In this document: positions 33,298 to 42,598 of the stretch, in pieces
How the letters are laid out: each line of letters starts with the position of its first letter
Numbering within the stretch: position 1 is the stretch's first letter
NCBI GenBank assembly: GCA_022360175.1
Contig: JAKSDI010000249.1
Coordinates: 1 to 64,000 of the forward strand
Reading direction: 5' to 3'
Origin: Chitinophagales bacterium
GTDB lineage: Bacteria > Bacteroidota > Bacteroidia > Chitinophagales > Saprospiraceae
DNA: 64,000 bases
Program-made: the position numbers and the translations under genes
The notes under the pieces: model-generated
Database searches by the model: none
What the model saw: the letters and a program-made list of their open reading frames with translations, nothing else
What the model was told of the DNA's origin: nothing

Positions 33298-35877
33298 ATG
33301 CCAAAGAACCTACTGATAGTGGAGTCGCCAGCAAAGGCGAAGACAATTGAGAAATTTCTTGGAAAAGATTTTACAGTTAAATCAAGCTTCGGACACGTAC
33401 GAGATTTAGATAAAAAAGATGGTGCGGTTGACGTCGAGAATAATTTTAAACCCAAGTATGTAGTATCTCCTGAAAAGAAAAAAGTAGTAAAGGAGCTTAA
33501 AGATTGGGTTAAAAAAGTGGATGAAGTCTGGCTTGCAACGGATGAAGATCGCGAAGGGGAAGCCATTTCCTGGCATTTGTGCAAAGTACTGGGTTTGAAA
33601 GAAGATAGTACAAAGCGCATTGTATTTCGCGAAATAACTAAACCAGCTATTCAAACTGCGATCCAAAAACCGAGGACTGTTGATGTAAATCTTGTTAATG
33701 CTCAACAGGCACGCCGTATTCTGGACCGTCTGGTGGGGTATGAGTTATCGGGCATTTTATGGAAAAAGGTAAAAGGTAAATTATCTGCTGGTCGTGTTCA
33801 ATCGGTAGCAGTAAAATTATTGGTTCAAAGAGAACGAGAGATTAATAATTTTGCTACCACTCCTTTCTTCCGCATCAATGCATTATTTGATGTTAAAAAT
33901 GAACAGGGGCGAATTGTAAAATTAAAAGCGGAGTGCCCTAAGCGTTTTGAAGATGAGCAAAGTGCTCTGGAGTTTTTGGAGAAATGCCAGTCAGCAAATT
34001 ACACCATTGACAAGATAGAAGTAAAGCCAGTTAAGCGCAGGCCTACAGCACCTTTTACAACTTCTACTTTACAACAGGAAGCCAGTCGTAAACTGGGCTT
34101 TTCAGTGAAGCGTACAATGACGGTTGCTCAACGCTTATATGAAGCAGGTAATATCACGTATATGCGTACGGATTCGACTGCTCTAAGTGAAACGGCTTTA
34201 TCTGCAATTGCTCAGGAAATAGAAGATAACTATGGAAAGAATTATCTGAAAACCAGACGTTATAAGAGTAAATCTGCTGGTGCACAGGAGGCTCACGAAG
34301 CTATACGCCCTACTTACATTAACCGACATGTAGTAACAGGGGATCGTGATCAGGAGCGACTGTATGAGTTGATATGGAAAAGAACGATTGCTTCACAGAT
34401 GGCTGATGCCGTGCTTGAAAAAACCATAGTTCATATTGATATCTCTACAGTAGATGATACTTATCTAAAAGCAGAAGGCGAGGTGTTAAAATTTGATGGT
34501 TTCCTTAAAGTATATCTCGAATCGACTGACGATGAAGATGAAGAGGAAGCAAAAGGAATGTTGCCTCCTTTGAAAGAGGGGCAGCCTATGCAGTTAGATA
34601 ATATAACAGCAACAGAGCGATTTACCCGCCCGCCCGCTCGTTTCACAGAAGCTGCTTTGGTGAAAAAACTGGAAGAATTAGGGATCGGCAGGCCATCTAC
34701 TTATGCACCAACCATTAGTAAAATAATGGAAGAGGGAAGAGGTTATGTAGTAAAAGAAAGCAGGGATGGTAAGGAACGTAAATATCAAGTACTAAAACTG
34801 GATAAAGCAGGGGAAATTAGTAAGGCTGAGCAATCTGAAATTACGGGAGCAGTAAAAAATAGACTGTTTCCTACTGATATGGGGATGACGGTAAGTGATT
34901 TTTTAAGTGAGCATTTTAAAGAAGTCATGGACTATGGCTTCACAGCAGATATAGAGAAGCAATTTGATACGATTGCTGAAGGTGGAAGAGAATGGACTAA
35001 AATGCTATCGTCTTTTTATGAACCCTTCCATGAATTGGTGGAAGATACCCTGGAGAATGCAGAGCGCCCTACCCGAGAACGTATTCTGGGGAAAGACCCT
35101 AATACAGGCCGTACTTTGTTGACTCGAATGACGCGTCTTGGGCCAGTTATTCAAATTGGTTCGCCAGAAGAACTGGGCGAAGATGAAAAGCCAAAATATG
35201 CTAACCTTCGCCATGGCCAGTCTATGGAAACCATTACTTTTGAAGAAGCTTTAAAATTGTTTGAACTGCCTAAGGATCTGGGTAAGTACAAATCATGGGA
35301 GGTTTCAGTAGGAGTAGGGCGATATGGCCCTTATGTCCGCTACGGTGATAAATATGCATCCATCTCTAGAAATGAAGACCCATTGGATGTAACTATGGAA
35401 AGGGCTAAGGAAATTATCGATGCGAAAGAACAGGAAGACGCACCAGTTGGAACCTACCAGGGGCAACCCATTACAAAAGGTAAAGGACGCTTCGGGCCTT
35501 TCTTGAAGTGGAATAATATGTTTGTAAATATTCCACGGAGATATGATCCTGCTACGATTACTAAAGAAGAAATGTATGAATTGATTGAGGCTAAGATTGA
35601 GAAAGAAGCCAATCGTTATATCCATAAATGGGATGATGAAGGTATTTCTGTAGAAAATGGTAGATGGGGCCCTTTCATTCGTTTCAAGAAAAAGAATATT
35701 AAGATACCTAAGGTAGATGGAGAGAGGGTCACTTCTGAGATGGCAAAAGAATTTACTATTGAGCAGGTTAAGGAAATGATTGAAGCTGAGATTCCAGATG
35801 CTTTTAAGAAAAAAGCAACTAGAAAAAAGACAGCCAAGAAGGCAACAACAAAAAAAGCAGCAACGAAGAAGAAATAA
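33298..35877 (+). CDS. topA: DNA topoisomerase I
   Basis: This 859-residue type IA topoisomerase relaxes negative supercoils by cutting and passing one strand. The Toprim domain (LLIVESPAKAKTIEKFLG, then ATDEDREGEAISWHL with the acidic metal site) spans about 1-140. The cleavage domain includes the active tyrosine Y288 in GNITYMRTDS. LSAGRVQSVAV is the conserved DNA-binding strand. The C-terminal third has repeated all-beta segments (GRYGPYVRYGDKYASI, GRFGPFLKWNNMFVNIP, GRWGPFIRFKKKNIKIP) in place of classical four-cysteine zinc fingers. It ends in a lysine-rich tail (KKATRKKTAKKATTKKAA), as in many Bacteroidota and actinobacterial enzymes. Single gene with its own promoter. Confidence 0.97.
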   Translation: MPKNLLIVESPAKAKTIEKFLGKDFTVKSSFGHVRDLDKKDGAVDVENNFKPKYVVSPEKKKVVKELKDWVKKVDEVWLATDEDREGEAISWHLCKVLGLKEDSTKRIVFREITKPAIQTAIQKPRTVDVNLVNAQQARRILDRLVGYELSGILWKKVKGKLSAGRVQSVAVKLLVQREREINNFATTPFFRINALFDVKNEQGRIVKLKAECPKRFEDEQSALEFLEKCQSANYTIDKIEVKPVKRRPTAPFTTSTLQQEASRKLGFSVKRTMTVAQRLYEAGNITYMRTDSTALSETALSAIAQEIEDNYGKNYLKTRRYKSKSAGAQEAHEAIRPTYINRHVVTGDRDQERLYELIWKRTIASQMADAVLEKTIVHIDISTVDDTYLKAEGEVLKFDGFLKVYLESTDDEDEEEAKGMLPPLKEGQPMQLDNITATERFTRPPARFTEAALVKKLEELGIGRPSTYAPTISKIMEEGRGYVVKESRDGKERKYQVLKLDKAGEISKAEQSEITGAVKNRLFPTDMGMTVSDFLSEHFKEVMDYGFTADIEKQFDTIAEGGREWTKMLSSFYEPFHELVEDTLENAERPTRERILGKDPNTGRTLLTRMTRLGPVIQIGSPEELGEDEKPKYANLRHGQSMETITFEEALKLFELPKDLGKYKSWEVSVGVGRYGPYVRYGDKYASISRNEDPLDVTMERAKEIIDAKEQEDAPVGTYQGQPITKGKGRFGPFLKWNNMFVNIPRRYDPATITKEEMYELIEAKIEKEANRYIHKWDDEGISVENGRWGPFIRFKKKNIKIPKVDGERVTSEMAKEFTIEQVKEMIEAEIPDAFKKKATRKKTAKKATTKKAATKKK

Positions 35878-35885
35878 AGATAAAT

Positions 35886-35923
35886 GAGAGGTGGGGATAA
35901 ATGAAAGTAGATACCCACCTCTC
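35886..35923. terminator. Convergent hairpin between topA and the methyltransferase gene
   Basis: A perfect 10-base stem GAGAGGTGGG/CCCACCTCTC (35886-35895 with 35914-35923) with an 18-base loop lies between the two convergent stop codons. It lacks a strong T run on the plus strand; minus-strand sequence beyond it is T-rich. It probably ends both transcripts. Confidence 0.6.
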
Positions 35924-35948
35924 AAATTAACTGTGCACTTTCTGGCGT

Positions 35949-36737
35949 TTATTTTACAGCACAAATAGAAAACAGGTGAGGAGCAGAAGGCATTCCCTGT
36001 ATCTGGTATTTACTATTTTCTATTTCCTGCATATTAGGAAAACAATCATAAGGAGAATAATCGTATTCTTTGAAATCAGTAATGGATAAACCATTGTCTA
36101 CCAATGCCATTATGATCTCGCTAAGGCTGTGCTGCCAGGTGAATTCATCTCTGTGTTTTCCTTCTTCCGGATTGGCATAAGATCCTATAGCAACTTCTTT
36201 GAGAGGTGCCTCTTCAAAGAAATATGGATAGGCAAATTTTGCTGTTTCAAACTCTAATGTCATCAGAAATGGATGGAACTCTATAATGTGAAATTGCCCT
36301 CCGGGTTTTAGATGGTCGGCAATTGTTTTGCCCCATTTTTGTAAATCATTGAGCCATACTAGTACTCCATAGGAAGTAAATACAATATCAAATTGTTGAT
36401 TCAATTTTCCTTCCAGCTCGAGTACATCAGATTGCAAAAAATGAGCATCCAATTTTAATTGCTGATTGAGCTCTCTGGCTTTTTGGATTGCCTTTTCAGA
36501 GAAATCTACACCTGTTACCTGTGCACCTGACCTGGCAAATGAAAGACTATCCTGGCCAAAGTGGCATTGCAGATGAAGTAGGCTTTTCCCAGATATATTT
36601 CCTAAGGCTTCTATTTCAGGAGGCATAAGGCTGGAGGCACCATTGAGGAATGCTTCCATTTTGTAAAAGGGAGTGTCAGGATGAAAGCTTGCCCAGTCAT
36701 CCCACAGGTCTTTGTTGGAGTTGATGTATTGTTCCAT
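35949..36737 (-). CDS. Class I SAM-dependent methyltransferase
   Basis: The 262-residue cytoplasmic protein has the seven-beta-strand methyltransferase pattern. LLHLQCHFGQDSLSFARSGAQVTGVDFS contains motif I and the acidic ribose-binding residue, FDIVFTSYGVLVWL is motif II, and LKPGGQFHIIEFHPF is motif III. It is typical of the broad methyltransferase domain 11/25 group, so the substrate cannot be told. The gene stands alone, divergent from the DUF3467 gene with only 65 bases between them, so both promoters lie in that short gap. Confidence 0.85.
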   Translation of the reverse strand: MEQYINSNKDLWDDWASFHPDTPFYKMEAFLNGASSLMPPEIEALGNISGKSLLHLQCHFGQDSLSFARSGAQVTGVDFSEKAIQKARELNQQLKLDAHFLQSDVLELEGKLNQQFDIVFTSYGVLVWLNDLQKWGKTIADHLKPGGQFHIIEFHPFLMTLEFETAKFAYPYFFEEAPLKEVAIGSYANPEEGKHRDEFTWQHSLSEIIMALVDNGLSITDFKEYDYSPYDCFPNMQEIENSKYQIQGMPSAPHLFSICAVK

Positions 36738-36802
36738 AATTTGTTAGCTTGATAATAATTCCGATATTTGAAACCTTTATTAAACATAAATAATTCCTGA
36801 AC

Positions 36803-37117
36803 ATGGCAGAGAATAAAAAACCTAATCAACTGAATATTGAATTGCCTGAAGAAGTAGCGGAAGGGACTTATTCTAATCTGGCTATTATATCGCATTCTAG
36901 TTCAGAATTCATAGTAGACTTTGTACGTATGCTTCCTAATGTGCCAAAGGCGAAAGTGAAATCTCGAATTATTCTTACACCTCAACATGCTAAAAGATTA
37001 CTTAAAGCATTGGCCGATAATGTGAAAAGATATGAAGCTCAATTTGGAGTAGTGGCTGATACAGATCCTACCAACTTCCCTCCAATGAATTTCAATACTC
37101 CTAAGGCGCAGGCGTAA
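36803..37117 (+). CDS. DUF3467 family protein
   Basis: This 104-residue protein matches the DUF3467 pattern: QLNIELPEEVAEGTYSNLAIISHSSSEFIVDFVRMLP, then KVKSRIILTPQHAKRLLKALADNVKRYEAQFG. It is small, soluble and widely conserved in Bacteroidota, usually alone. The function is unknown; the beta-rich front and helical rear suggest a small binding module. The downstream hairpin at 37123-37165 probably ends its transcript. Confidence 0.9.
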   Translation: MAENKKPNQLNIELPEEVAEGTYSNLAIISHSSSEFIVDFVRMLPNVPKAKVKSRIILTPQHAKRLLKALADNVKRYEAQFGVVADTDPTNFPPMNFNTPKAQA

Positions 37118-37122
37118 AAGAT

Positions 37123-37165
37123 ATATCATTTGATCTTGCTGATATTCAGCAAGATCAAATGATAT
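37123..37165. terminator. 19-base perfect hairpin between convergent genes
   Basis: ATATCATTTGATCTTGCTG (37123-37141) is perfectly complementary to 37147-37165, with a 5-base loop. It touches the stop codon of the M64-like gene and begins six bases past the DUF3467 stop. There is no T tract, but the stem is strong in either direction. It probably terminates both genes or protects their 3' ends. Confidence 0.75.
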
Positions 37166-40100
37166 CAATGTTTCACTAATTTTTGGCTCTTACTTTGGCC
37201 CTTTGATGTGCTTACTCTGATAATATACATTCCACTACTTAAGTGTTCCAACCATTCATCTAATTGAATAAGCTGTTGCCCCTGTCGAACAGGAGTGCTA
37301 ATAAGCCTTGTCCCTGTAGCATTAAAAATATCTAGAGCGGTGATTTGTTCTTTATGTTTACCATCAATAAACAGTATGGCATGATCTCCTGCAGGATTTG
37401 GCACAACTTGGATATTTAGCCTGGATTCAAGATCGTAAGTATTTAGAGTGGCTCCATTCCAGGCAATAGGGGTGCGTATACTTTCTAAGTCTGCAGTACT
37501 CACCCACTTTTTACGGAGAAACTCTGAAATGCCTACCAATTCTTCGACATCCAGCGGATGTTCGTAAAAGAGGATTTCACCGATTTTTCCTTCCCAGTGA
37601 GTGTCAGTACAATCTGTCCATCCTCCAGGTGTTGTAAAGGTTTGTGCCAGTATACTAAAGTCTAGTGGATTTGGAGTATTTAATGGATTTACCTCCTCCC
37701 CATTTAATAGGGTAATACCATCTGTTGTGCTGGATGGTACTTCTGCTGAATATAGTTGTAGTTCGGGCTGAGCAGAGTAGGGGATGAGGTCACTTAGGCC
37801 ATAAAAAGGAGCAGATCCTTTCCAGGACAGAGCATTCTCCTGATAGGCTATAATGACAGTTTGATAAGCGTTAATTCCTTCCTGTAAACACTGCAACCAA
37901 ATTGTAGCAAAATCAGCAATACCCAATCCATTTTGTTGATTACCTCTGAATGCAAACCAATTTCCATTACTCCATCCATTTTCCGGGGTGAATTGCCAGT
38001 TGTATAAGGAACTGGATATTGGAGTTGGATCATCAATTTCACCATCTCCATCCAAATCAGATGCATCCATTCTTACTTGTAGTCCTGACACTTCACTTGG
38101 ATCTATAGGTGTAGGGAATGGGGTATTCCAAAAGGCTGATACCCAATATACCATTGCTTCTTCTCCCGGTGTATAAGTAAGGCCTTCATGAATAGGGCTA
38201 CCTCCACAGTCATCTGAATACCAGTAATAAGTCAAATCAGAATTGGGATTTTCTACTCCTAAAATGCCTTCATCCACTTCACTAATTATGGGCTGATCAG
38301 GCATGGTAACGGCAAAACCAGCTCGATTGTCACTCATAGTTCCTGTTTGCTGGTCTACAGCTGCGACCCAGTAATTGCCTCCTGAGGGTGGCTGAAAATT
38401 TGGGCCAATACCAAGTATAAGTGTTGCGGCTTCATCTGCTAACCAGAAATAGGTATAGCCATTTTGTGGATTTTCTATGCCAACACTACAACTATTTTCT
38501 TGTACGACAGTCAAATTGGTAGCAACAAAATTTTTGAATAGGTCAATTTGAACCGCTTCATCAAAGCAGCTACTATTCTGATCACTTACAGAATAACGAT
38601 ATGATCCAAGCCCCAACTCAGTACGAACAGATTGATCGTCATAATGTGGATTATAAATGAATTCATCCTGACTACTGGCCCCAATAAACTCCAACTCTTG
38701 CAATTGTATAGCATCTGCACCACTATTGGCAGTAATGTAGAGCCGATAATACTGGAAAGCAATTTCATTATATAGAGGAAAACCCTTTTTCTGCCTGCGC
38801 GACGGAAAATCAATATTAGATTGGGTATCTAGTATCTGCCAGTCTATTCCATTCATAGATGCTTCTACTCGCCAGTCTTTAGGATCTCTTTCTGGTACAT
38901 CATTACCAGAAGTAATAGTATAATGAGTAATTATTTCTCCTTGCGGAAAATGGAAACTTAGCCATCGGTCAGAGTCGCCAAGTTGGAGCCATTTGGTAAA
39001 GAGGTCATCATCAAAAGCAAGTTCAGGGAAATGATCAAAATTTTCTCCGCTGCTACTGATATTATTAGGGTCAGGAAATGTAAGGTCACGTGCTGGTTTG
39101 TCATACCACTTGATATAATATTCAGGCTTGCCTCCTTGTATGTCCAGATATATTGCACCATTATTTTCTACTGTAGTACTAGAAATAGAATGATAGTCTA
39201 CAGTAAGAGGACTATCTGTAGCAGATAAATTGACACTTTGTATGATTTGACAACCATCGCTGGTTTGGACACTTAACGTATACTCGCCATCAGGCATTAG
39301 AGTAAGTTCAGGAGATGTACTGCCATTACTCCAGCTATAAGTGAGCATCTCTGGGTCATAACCATTAATGACAGGCGTAATAGTCCAGGCATTATCAAAA
39401 TAAGTACATAAGCTGACTGCTAGTTTGGGATCGCTTCCTATTGTAGTGCTTACGTCTATACCGCAGCCTTGTGCATCTACTATTTGATAATTCTGAATAC
39501 CTGCCTGGAGATCTTCATGTGGTAAAGAAATCATACTATTCTGCCAATAAACCGAATAAGGAGCTTGTCCACCTGCAATATCCCAATTGACACTACCATT
39601 TGGAAGCCCTGTACAATCTACATCAGTTGTTAAGGGAGTAGCGGTAAGATCGTAATCAGAAACAGCTAATTGATCAATATACCATGTATGAGATTCGAAG
39701 GGGCGCGGATAGATATGCTCAAAGTGTTTATCATAGCGCACCCATGAAATGGTATCTTCTACTGTTAAAGTCAATTCATACTGATCACATAATGAGAAGT
39801 CGATTGTAACCGATTCTTCTCCGTAAGCTATAGGCTTCCCATTGAGTAGCCAGGTATATACCTGAGTATTCGGTTCGGGTTTTACAATATCAGCAGAAAA
39901 AGTCATAGTTGTAGGCCCATCAATTGCTATGTTGGTTTCAGCGGGTAGAGGGTTTTCAATAACATCGACGTACTTGTACAAATAACAAATGACTCTTTGC
40001 CTGCAAGGTGGACATAAATCCTGCCCATAGCCATCTCCAAATCCACCTGCTCCCATATAACATCCTCGAGCGGTAGAACGATGACAGCCAAAGTAATTGG

Positions 40101-41226
40101 TGAGTGCTCCTTCAAATGCACCAATTGTATTAAGATATTCTCCTTCATAAGGTGTAGGAAGAGGAGTATCTTCTTCAATCCAGTGGCGCCAGGGGATACT
40201 ATCTCTTATTGTAAATGCTGTGGTATTAGCTCCTTCCCAGCAATTGCCTCCTGACCATACTCCACTGGCTGTATATTCATCAGGCACTTGAGGCATAGTA
40301 TGTCCGAATTCATGCAGTAAAGTTTCCCAGCCTACTCCATACATTAGCCCATCACCAGTGCGTGTTTCTGGTTGCACACCAGCTCCTCCGCCTCCTCCCG
40401 TTCGTGAAATTGAAAACAGTGTAGCCCATCCATGTTCATCATCTGCCCAGGGAAGAAAATAGGCATCCCTCATGCCTTTGAGTAATGGCCAGCTCCAGCC
40501 TGTTTCCTGGCTGGGTGCATCTGGCCACCACCAGGCATACAGATTGAAAAAATTACGATAGCGTGCATAAGGCATTTTTTCTAAAGAGGTTCCTGGTGTA
40601 AATGGTGGTATTATACTATCCTGCAGCATTTGAAGGAACTGGGTTTCATCTACAAATTCATTATTAGGGTTATCCATCCCTCTATTTTGAATCGCCCAGT
40701 TGATGCGGTTATCTTTGGGGCCACTTTCGAGTAGTAAGGTGATACTTTGTTGTTCTAAAACACCTTCTATGGTTGTACAAGAACCATCATCTATTGTAGC
40801 CAGGGGATTGTAATTAATAGCGTTGGGATCAGTGCAGCCAGGGATCTCTATGATACAACCTTCCATATTTACTCCAAATGCAAAATAACCTTCGGGACCG
40901 TCCAGTAAAGCGTATACTAGTATCTCATCATTAAACTGGATACTAACAGAGCCTCCGTTCCAGCCATCACCATAAGAATCCAGTGCATGTAAGGTATAAC
41001 AGCCATCTTCCAGGCATATTAGGTTGGTATATGTGCTATCATCATCTGATGCTTGGAAAGTTACCAGAATATTATATTCCTCATCTAATATTTCCCAGCC
41101 AACTTCATAACCCCAATTTACAGTATTAGTGATAATTTCTACTTCGGTATAATCACATTGAGAAGATGAAAGTAATGGAGTTGTGACCAATGCTACCAAT
41201 AGGCAGAATGAGTATAACTTATTCAT
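37165..41226 (-). CDS. Secreted M64-like metallopeptidase with F5/8-type domain and T9SS sorting domain
   Basis: The protein has 1353 residues from the ATG at 41226 (MNKLYSFCLLVALVTTPLLSSSQC, a clear signal peptide). An earlier in-frame start at 41259 would overlap the upstream gene. Residues ~150-175 carry a CTDPNAINYNPLATIDDGSC motif. The zinc site is HEFGHTMPQVPDEY (H305, E306, H309, and the D-E-Y of M64 peptidases), with a cysteine-rich region after it. Two SprB/PKD-like segments follow, then an F5/8 (discoidin)-type domain near FPELAFDDDLFTKW, a laminin-G/LamG-like part and a C-terminal type A sorting domain (VVPNPAGDHAILF). M64 enzymes include IgA peptidases. It would be secreted by T9SS and cut extracellular proteins. 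It is the last gene of the caspase operon. Confidence 0.88.
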   Translation of the reverse strand: MNKLYSFCLLVALVTTPLLSSSQCDYTEVEIITNTVNWGYEVGWEILDEEYNILVTFQASDDDSTYTNLICLEDGCYTLHALDSYGDGWNGGSVSIQFNDEILVYALLDGPEGYFAFGVNMEGCIIEIPGCTDPNAINYNPLATIDDGSCTTIEGVLEQQSITLLLESGPKDNRINWAIQNRGMDNPNNEFVDETQFLQMLQDSIIPPFTPGTSLEKMPYARYRNFFNLYAWWWPDAPSQETGWSWPLLKGMRDAYFLPWADDEHGWATLFSISRTGGGGGAGVQPETRTGDGLMYGVGWETLLHEFGHTMPQVPDEYTASGVWSGGNCWEGANTTAFTIRDSIPWRHWIEEDTPLPTPYEGEYLNTIGAFEGALTNYFGCHRSTARGCYMGAGGFGDGYGQDLCPPCRQRVICYLYKYVDVIENPLPAETNIAIDGPTTMTFSADIVKPEPNTQVYTWLLNGKPIAYGEESVTIDFSLCDQYELTLTVEDTISWVRYDKHFEHIYPRPFESHTWYIDQLAVSDYDLTATPLTTDVDCTGLPNGSVNWDIAGGQAPYSVYWQNSMISLPHEDLQAGIQNYQIVDAQGCGIDVSTTIGSDPKLAVSLCTYFDNAWTITPVINGYDPEMLTYSWSNGSTSPELTLMPDGEYTLSVQTSDGCQIIQSVNLSATDSPLTVDYHSISSTTVENNGAIYLDIQGGKPEYYIKWYDKPARDLTFPDPNNISSSGENFDHFPELAFDDDLFTKWLQLGDSDRWLSFHFPQGEIITHYTITSGNDVPERDPKDWRVEASMNGIDWQILDTQSNIDFPSRRQKKGFPLYNEIAFQYYRLYITANSGADAIQLQELEFIGASSQDEFIYNPHYDDQSVRTELGLGSYRYSVSDQNSSCFDEAVQIDLFKNFVATNLTVVQENSCSVGIENPQNGYTYFWLADEAATLILGIGPNFQPPSGGNYWVAAVDQQTGTMSDNRAGFAVTMPDQPIISEVDEGILGVENPNSDLTYYWYSDDCGGSPIHEGLTYTPGEEAMVYWVSAFWNTPFPTPIDPSEVSGLQVRMDASDLDGDGEIDDPTPISSSLYNWQFTPENGWSNGNWFAFRGNQQNGLGIADFATIWLQCLQEGINAYQTVIIAYQENALSWKGSAPFYGLSDLIPYSAQPELQLYSAEVPSSTTDGITLLNGEEVNPLNTPNPLDFSILAQTFTTPGGWTDCTDTHWEGKIGEILFYEHPLDVEELVGISEFLRKKWVSTADLESIRTPIAWNGATLNTYDLESRLNIQVVPNPAGDHAILFIDGKHKEQITALDIFNATGTRLISTPVRQGQQLIQLDEWLEHLSSGMYIIRVSTSKGQSKSQKLVKH

Positions 41227-41246
41227 TTGATGGTGTTTTCCTGATA

Positions 41247-42596
41247 CTATTCTTTCCAAAAAGGAATATAAGAATATTTTTCCCAGAGCAGGCTGTCTTT
41301 ATGGAGTCTTTGTCTCTCAATGAGTAATTGATATGCTCCTCTGGGGAAGCTATCGATATCTATTGTAGTGCGTAGGCCTTTCTCTCCATGATTGTAATGT
41401 TCATGGAAATAATAGGTAGGAGAGGAGATTGATTGATCATTAATGGATAAGCGATACAACTGGCTCAGGCATTCTAATACTTCTTGTGATTGTTGGCTTA
41501 TTGTTTCTTCATTGGACTTCTTGTTTCCATAGACTATAATATCAGTACTCAAACCAGTTGGAGCAGGTGCCTCTAAATCGGGACATAGTTTTTGTATAGC
41601 ATTATCATCGACTTTAGGCATATAGGGAATAAAGATATCCAGATAAGCATTAGAGATGAAACGAGAAGATATGAGTGGTGTTAATACGATTGTTTTTTCA
41701 GGGAGTTGATCTTCGTAATAATTATTTATAAGGGTAGTTTTCTCCATTGTTTCAACTGGAAAAAACGGATGGGTTTGATATTTAAGAGAAGTAATAAATA
41801 AAACGACAATCATATAAGGAACTAGTATACGGCCTACTTTTCTTCCAAAAGAATTATCAAGTAAGTTGTAGTAGAGATGTCTATATAGAAAAGAAAGTGT
41901 AATGACTCCCATGAATCGATAAATGGGGAAATACGTACGGCTAAATCTTTGCCATTTCTTTATGCTGCCAAGTGTGATGAAGTCGATAAAATAGATAATT
42001 CCCATTAAGAAATAGGCGAAAATAAAAACCTGTGATGCAATGTTAGCTATTCTTGCATACTCAGTTGATTGAGATAGTAAAAAGTGGTTTCCCTGCAATA
42101 AGAGATCTAAAACGATGAGATATAATGCAAACGATATGAAGATGAATACCAGAAGAAAAGTAAAAGCAAATACGATACTGGCAAGGCGTTCTAGTAGTTC
42201 AATGTATTCATCAAATGTTCTTAGTCGTTTTTTTAGAAAATTGTGAAACCGCTTACTTAGTTGTAATTTTTCAATGTCAATATCACCCGATACATAACGC
42301 AATCCAATTGCACTGATCCAAAGTCCTCTTAACAGGACATGAAGTATTAGATTCAATAGTAAAAACATCCATCCTACCAGAGCTGTAACTGCCAATATTT
42401 GAAATATGAAATTGTGCTGGATAGCGCTCGATAAATATTTCACATGCAGCATCCAATCACGGATTAGATCAAAAGCGCCGATTAATAGAACAATGGCGAA
42501 GCCCGTAACCAACAATTCTAATTGCCAGCTTTCCTGCTGCAATTTTTCCAGCCATTCTTTAAAGTGCTGTCGTTGTTTAGGGGCTTGTTTGTCCAT
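41247..42596 (-). CDS. Uncharacterised multi-pass membrane protein of the caspase operon
   Basis: This 449-residue protein has an N-terminal amphipathic region, then about six hydrophobic segments (for example LLVTGFAIVLLIGAFDLI near 28-45, FQILAVTALVGWMFLLLNLI, IVFAFTFLLVFIFISFALYLIVLDLLL, VFIFAYFLMGIIYFIDFI and ILVPYMIVVLFITSL near 265). The last ~170 residues are soluble and probably extracytoplasmic. I do not recognise the family. It starts two bases after the caspase stop codon and is followed 20 bases later by the M64-like peptidase, so it is co-transcribed with both. It could be a channel, an anchor or an effector for the caspase, but the sequence does not say. Confidence 0.85.
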   Translation of the reverse strand: MDKQAPKQRQHFKEWLEKLQQESWQLELLVTGFAIVLLIGAFDLIRDWMLHVKYLSSAIQHNFIFQILAVTALVGWMFLLLNLILHVLLRGLWISAIGLRYVSGDIDIEKLQLSKRFHNFLKKRLRTFDEYIELLERLASIVFAFTFLLVFIFISFALYLIVLDLLLQGNHFLLSQSTEYARIANIASQVFIFAYFLMGIIYFIDFITLGSIKKWQRFSRTYFPIYRFMGVITLSFLYRHLYYNLLDNSFGRKVGRILVPYMIVVLFITSLKYQTHPFFPVETMEKTTLINNYYEDQLPEKTIVLTPLISSRFISNAYLDIFIPYMPKVDDNAIQKLCPDLEAPAPTGLSTDIIVYGNKKSNEETISQQSQEVLECLSQLYRLSINDQSISSPTYYFHEHYNHGEKGLRTTIDIDSFPRGAYQLLIERQRLHKDSLLWEKYSYIPFWKE

Positions 42597-42598
42597 AG

